Shown here piece by piece: positions 6,488 to 9,571 of a stretch of 9,571 nt of DNA. The first letter of the stretch is position 1. Each line of letters opens with the position of its first letter. Under the pieces are notes generated by a model. It worked only from the letters and a program-made list of their open reading frames with translations. It did no database searches and was not told the DNA's origin. A program made the position numbers and the translations under genes. This DNA comes from Deltaproteobacteria bacterium (GTDB taxonomy: Bacteria > DRYD01), in assembly GCA_028276365.1 (NCBI GenBank), contig JAPYWL010000046.1, positions 1 through 9,571 of the forward strand, given 5' to 3'.

Positions 6488-7846
6488 ATGAATTTAAATG
6501 TTTTTTTAATAAAAAAAATACTTAAAAAAATTATTTTTATTCTTTTTGTTATTTTAGTTTTTTTTATTAATAATTCGTTTGTAGATCAGTATGGTAATGA
6601 TATAACTATAAAGCCTTGGGTTTCTAAAAATGTCGTCTCTTTAGGAGAAACATTTTATTTAAAAATAAATATTCATTTTAAAAGTCCTTCTAAAACTCAT
6701 TGGTATGTAGATAGTAAATTTAAATTGCTAAAAATAGAAGAATTCCTTAATAATTTTACCGTTGTCTCTCAATCAATTGATACTACCGTTAATCAAACTA
6801 ACGATTATGATATAATGGATTTAAGTTATACGTATGTATTACAAGCAAGATCAGTGGGGGATTTCACTTTAAAGGATATAGGCTTAATGTATTATGTTGT
6901 TGATAACAATAATACTTATACATTATATGCTAATATGGATAACAATGATGCAATAACCATAAAAGTAGTTAATACTCCAAATACAACTACTCCAAATTTT
7001 CCTAATAATCCTAATATTCCTAATAATCCAAATACCCCTAATAACCCAAATATGCCTAATACCCCAAATACTCCAAATATCCCTAATAATCCCAATAATC
7101 CCAATAATCCTAATAATCCTAATAATCCTAATTTTCCTAACACTCCACCTACCACTTCATTTCCTAATCTTCCAAATCCTTTTACTACCAATCCTACTCC
7201 TAATTATCAAAACCCATTTACTAATACCAATCCTACTAATACTCCTCCTAATAACCCTTATTTAACTAATACTACTACTAATGTAGATGAGAGTAATTAT
7301 GTTAATATTTTATTAATGGTTTTAGGGGGATTAATTGCTTTAGTTATAGTTATCCTTGGAATATATTGGATATATAAGATCTTATCTACTCCCCCTAAAA
7401 CTGAAACAATTTCAAAAGATCAAGATAACCAAGTTTTAACATTAGATAAATTTGAGAAAGCTAAATCTGAAGTAATAGAAAAAATTAATTTAGTTGATTA
7501 TTCCAAGGTTAATTTTTATTCTAAATTAGATGAATTAAAAAGGAATTCACAATATGAAAAATGGGAAGACCTTAAAAATAATCTTAGTTTGCTTATTTAT
7601 CATTTATACTATAAAATAGACTCTATTTTTAATAAAGGAAATTTAAAGGAATCCTTAGAAATTTTAAAAAATATCAATAAAGAAAGTTATGAACTTATTT
7701 CTAATCTTTACAATAAAGTATATAAATTTTTATTATATGATTTTGATCAATTAGATAATTATCAGAAAAAAGAATTTGTTAATGAAATTACTAAAGAACT
7801 AGAAAAAGTTTATAAAAGTATTTCTGATTTCAAAGTTTATAAATAA
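6488..7846 (+). CDS. BatD-like membrane protein with Pro-Asn-rich linker
   Basis: A 452-residue protein of uncertain function, with clear architecture. A hydrophobic N-terminal segment (about 9-28) acts as signal peptide or anchor. Residues 38-160 form a beta-rich extracytoplasmic domain beginning ITIKPWVSKNVVSLGETFYLKINI. This resembles the repeated beta domains of BatD ('oxygen tolerance') proteins, as does the later LQARSVGDFTLKDIGLMYY segment. Residues 162-268 are a low-complexity linker of P, N and T, largely PNN and PNT units. A second membrane span is at 272-299 (LLMVLGGLIALVIVIL), followed by a Lys/Glu-rich helical cytoplasmic domain (about 300-452). This signal-beta-TM-cytoplasmic order matches BatD, but no BatA, BatB or BatE gene is seen. 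The ATG at 6488 follows GGGG (6477-6480). The call rests on topology and weak pattern matching. Confidence 0.55.
   Translation: MNLNVFLIKKILKKIIFILFVILVFFINNSFVDQYGNDITIKPWVSKNVVSLGETFYLKINIHFKSPSKTHWYVDSKFKLLKIEEFLNNFTVVSQSIDTTVNQTNDYDIMDLSYTYVLQARSVGDFTLKDIGLMYYVVDNNNTYTLYANMDNNDAITIKVVNTPNTTTPNFPNNPNIPNNPNTPNNPNMPNTPNTPNIPNNPNNPNNPNNPNNPNFPNTPPTTSFPNLPNPFTTNPTPNYQNPFTNTNPTNTPPNNPYLTNTTTNVDESNYVNILLMVLGGLIALVIVILGIYWIYKILSTPPKTETISKDQDNQVLTLDKFEKAKSEVIEKINLVDYSKVNFYSKLDELKRNSQYEKWEDLKNNLSLLIYHLYYKIDSIFNKGNLKESLEILKNINKESYELISNLYNKVYKFLLYDFDQLDNYQKKEFVNEITKELEKVYKSISDFKVYK
7082..7132 (+). repeat. In-frame 9-bp tandem repeat encoding Pro-Asn-Asn
   Basis: Inside the linker of the BatD-like gene, the unit CCY-AAT-AAT repeats head to tail more than five times with only C/T change at the third base of the Pro codon. 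It is the purest part of a longer degenerate array of PNN, PNT, PNI and PNF codons (about 6971-7132). Gain or loss of whole 9-bp units keeps the frame, so linker length could vary between strains. On the opposite strand the array gives an open LGLLGL reading frame, which is a by-product of the repeat. Confidence 0.85.
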
Positions 7847-7869
7847 ATTGATAATATAGAATAATTAAA

Positions 7870-8982
7870 ATGAAATATGTTTATTTAGTTTTTTTATTAC
7901 TATTTTTTGGATATATATTAAAGGATTATGTTAATTTTATTTTAGCGATTATAGTTTTTTCCTATTTTAGTGAAGTTTTTATTGATATTTTTTCTAATTT
8001 AAAACAAAAGGTCTTAACCAATTTGCAAAAAAGAGATATTAATGATTCTAAGTTCATTAAATATTTTAAGGATTTTGTTTTTAAAATTCTAACCTTTATT
8101 AAGATAGATATAGCTTTCATATATTTGTTCTATTTAGTGTGTTTATTTTTAATAGTTTTTGTAATCATACCCCCAATTTTCTCAGATTTAAAAAATATAT
8201 TTGCTCAGCTAATTAATAATTTACCTACAATTTTAAATGATGTAAAAAATTATATAAATAATAACAGAATTATAAATAATTTCTTCCTAAAAAATAACAT
8301 TAACCTTTTAGAAGTTATTAATAATATGAATTTTAACGAATTACTAAGAAATTATACGGATTTTATACAAAAGGTAATAACTTATATTTTAAATTTTATT
8401 ACCTCTAATTTAAGTGTATTATTTTTAATTTTTGTGCCTTTATTTAGCATTTATTTTTTAAAATCTAAAGAGGATTTTAAGAAGTGGATTTTTGAGAATT
8501 TTAGTTATATTAAGGAAGTAGAGATTTTTATAAACTCTTATGATAAATATCAAAAACTATATTTCAAAGCTATTTTAGTTAATATTTTTTTTATAATAGT
8601 TTTTTCAGCTTTGGTTTTTAATTTTATATTTGGTTTAAAAGGTATTTCCTTAGGGATATTATATGGTATGTTTTCTTTTATTCCATTAGCAGGTCCTATT
8701 TTAGGGAGCTTACCCGCTATTATTTTAGCTTTTTCTAAATCCTTTTCCTTAGGGATTATTATTATAATTATAGTTTTTATTATTCAGCAGTTATCAGATA
8801 ATTTTATTATGCCTAAGATTATAAAAGATCATCTTAATTTAAATCCATTGATAACTATCTTTTCTATACTAGGTTTTTCAAGTATTTTGGGATTTTGGGC
8901 AGTATTTATTGCTCCTCCATTAGTACTTACTATTAAAGATTTAATTGAATTCACTTCAAAAAATAAAAATGAAACATTATGA
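7870..8982 (+). CDS. AI-2E/PerM-family membrane protein
   Basis: Polytopic inner-membrane protein of the AI-2E transporter family (relatives of YdiK, PerM, YtvI and TqsA). Members are proposed exporters or permeases, some for autoinducer-2, some for Na+/H+ exchange; the substrate cannot be told here. The 370-residue protein has the family pattern. An N-terminal membrane pair is at about 4-40, then a span at about 84-102. A long, poorly conserved region with few membrane segments covers 105-165. A cluster of C-terminal spans follows (about 170-197, 234-256, 258-288, 292-308, 325-357). Signature motifs are IPLAGPILGSLPAIILAF (271-288) and DNFIMPKIIKDHLNLNPLITIFSILG (310-335), ending with GFWAVFIAPPLVLTIKDL. 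The ATG at 7870 comes 23 bp after the previous stop with no visible Shine-Dalgarno sequence. Its TGA stop overlaps the next gene's start (ATGA), which suggests coupled translation. Confidence 0.88.
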   Translation: MKYVYLVFLLLFFGYILKDYVNFILAIIVFSYFSEVFIDIFSNLKQKVLTNLQKRDINDSKFIKYFKDFVFKILTFIKIDIAFIYLFYLVCLFLIVFVIIPPIFSDLKNIFAQLINNLPTILNDVKNYINNNRIINNFFLKNNINLLEVINNMNFNELLRNYTDFIQKVITYILNFITSNLSVLFLIFVPLFSIYFLKSKEDFKKWIFENFSYIKEVEIFINSYDKYQKLYFKAILVNIFFIIVFSALVFNFIFGLKGISLGILYGMFSFIPLAGPILGSLPAIILAFSKSFSLGIIIIIIVFIIQQLSDNFIMPKIIKDHLNLNPLITIFSILGFSSILGFWAVFIAPPLVLTIKDLIEFTSKNKNETL

Positions 8983-9571
8983 AGGGAAACTTTGTTTTTG
9001 GAGAATTTATTGAATATAATCTAACTATTGATGATTTAGAATTTATATTTAAAAAAGCTAGAAGTAAACTAAATGAGATTTATTACATTCCTATTTATAA
9101 GATAATAGATAGTGTTGATAAGGTAATGAATTTATGGAAGGATGAAAATAGTTTTTATTATCAAGAAGCATTAAGATTAATGCCTTCTATTGTCGGATTT
9201 AGTGAGAAGATGATTAAGTTAGCTATCGATGAATTAATTAAAAATTTTACAAAGGAAAATTTAGTTAATAGATTAAATATTGAGTTAAAAGATATTAATT
9301 TATTAGATAAATGGCTTTATGATAATAAATCTAATGTATTTTTAAGGGTAAATCCAATAGGGTTATTGGTACATATAACTGCGGGTAATGTGTTTGTTTC
9401 TGCTATTGATTCATTATTAAGTGGTTTAGTTACTAAAAATATTAATATAATAAAGACTTCATCAAAAGTAGGTACTACTTTTGGGTTACTGTTTGCTAAG
9501 AGTTTTTTAGAGATAGATAGACAATTAGCTTCTTTATTTGCTATTGTTAATTTTGATTATAAATCTAAAAA
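8979..9571 (+). CDS. LuxC-type acyl-CoA reductase (5' part, runs off the right edge)
   Basis: Open frame of 197 codons from the ATG at 8979 with no stop before the edge. LuxC-family enzymes reduce fatty acyl-CoA or acyl-enzyme to aldehyde with NADPH and belong to the aldehyde-dehydrogenase superfamily. The N-terminal 110 residues are helical and variable. The recognisable core is FLRVNPIGLLVHITAGNVFVS (121-141), with the family HITAGN motif, then SLLSGLVTKNINIIKTSSKVGTTFGLLFAKSFLEID (145-180), which matches the nucleotide-binding region. The catalytic cysteine would lie beyond the window, so activity cannot be judged. The start overlaps the AI-2E-family stop by 4 bp (ATGA), so no separate ribosome-binding site is needed. 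In non-luminous bacteria such genes are often beside a LuxE-like acyl-protein synthetase, which may follow off the edge. Luminescence is not implied. Confidence 0.8.
   Translation, partial: MKGNFVFGEFIEYNLTIDDLEFIFKKARSKLNEIYYIPIYKIIDSVDKVMNLWKDENSFYYQEALRLMPSIVGFSEKMIKLAIDELIKNFTKENLVNRLNIELKDINLLDKWLYDNKSNVFLRVNPIGLLVHITAGNVFVSAIDSLLSGLVTKNINIIKTSSKVGTTFGLLFAKSFLEIDRQLASLFAIVNFDYKSK

Noticed and set aside
6916-7191. Open minus-strand frame encoding a Leu-Gly-rich repetitive protein
   Set aside because: It is the antisense reading of the Pro-Asn codon array; it has no family match and no need to exist, given the strong plus-strand gene across it.
8979-9571. Bioluminescence (lux) operon
   Set aside because: Only a LuxC-family reductase is visible; there is no luciferase LuxA/LuxB, and the family is widespread in non-luminous bacteria.

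Overview
The window is very A+T-rich (about a quarter G+C by eye), densely coding, and reads as ordinary bacterial chromosome. It uses the standard code: TAA is the usual stop, and TGA ends one gene. Coding is packed, gaps are short and the protein families are bacterial housekeeping ones. This fits a low-GC, probably free-living or host-associated anaerobic bacterium. I cannot assign a phylum from the sequence; a Bacillota-like or deep-branching low-GC lineage would fit. I see no tRNA, rRNA, insertion sequence, phage gene or CRISPR array.

Layout. Positions 1-905 hold the 5' part of a minus-strand gene for MiaB, the tRNA methylthiotransferase; it leaves the window at the left edge. A 132-bp A/T-rich divergent spacer (906-1037) separates it from a long run of plus-strand genes to the right edge. 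In order these are: a SRPBCC/COQ10-like lipid-binding-fold protein, F1-ATPase subunit delta (atpH), ribosomal protein L17 (rplQ), a TlyA-type rRNA 2'-O-methyltransferase, nicotinate-nucleotide adenylyltransferase (nadD), a divergent PilT/GspE-like ATPase, an HtrA/Deg-type serine protease, a BatD-like membrane protein with a Pro-Asn-rich linker, an AI-2E/PerM-family membrane protein, and the 5' part of a LuxC-type acyl-CoA reductase gene that leaves the window at the right edge.

All ten plus-strand genes point the same way. From tlyA onward the gaps are 21-45 bp and end in a 4-bp ATGA overlap, so they are probably co-transcribed. The two wider gaps lie before atpH (49 bp) and before rplQ (111 bp). 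Themes are translation and RNA modification (miaB, rplQ, tlyA), energy and cofactor supply (atpH, nadD), and the cell envelope (htrA, BatD-like, AI-2E-like). No single pathway joins them. Two housekeeping genes are out of their usual place: atpH has no other ATP synthase gene beside it, and rplQ is not next to rpoA.

The most interesting non-coding signal is in the rplQ leader. There a GC-rich hairpin (2168-2190), an outer helix (2144-2149 with 2194-2199) and a loop-to-tail pairing (CTGGG 2179-2183 with CCCAG 2199-2203) together predict a compact pseudoknot RNA that I cannot match to a known class. Other points of interest are the altered ATPase motifs of the PilT-like protein, a 9-bp coding tandem repeat in the BatD-like gene, and three genes with no visible Shine-Dalgarno sequence.
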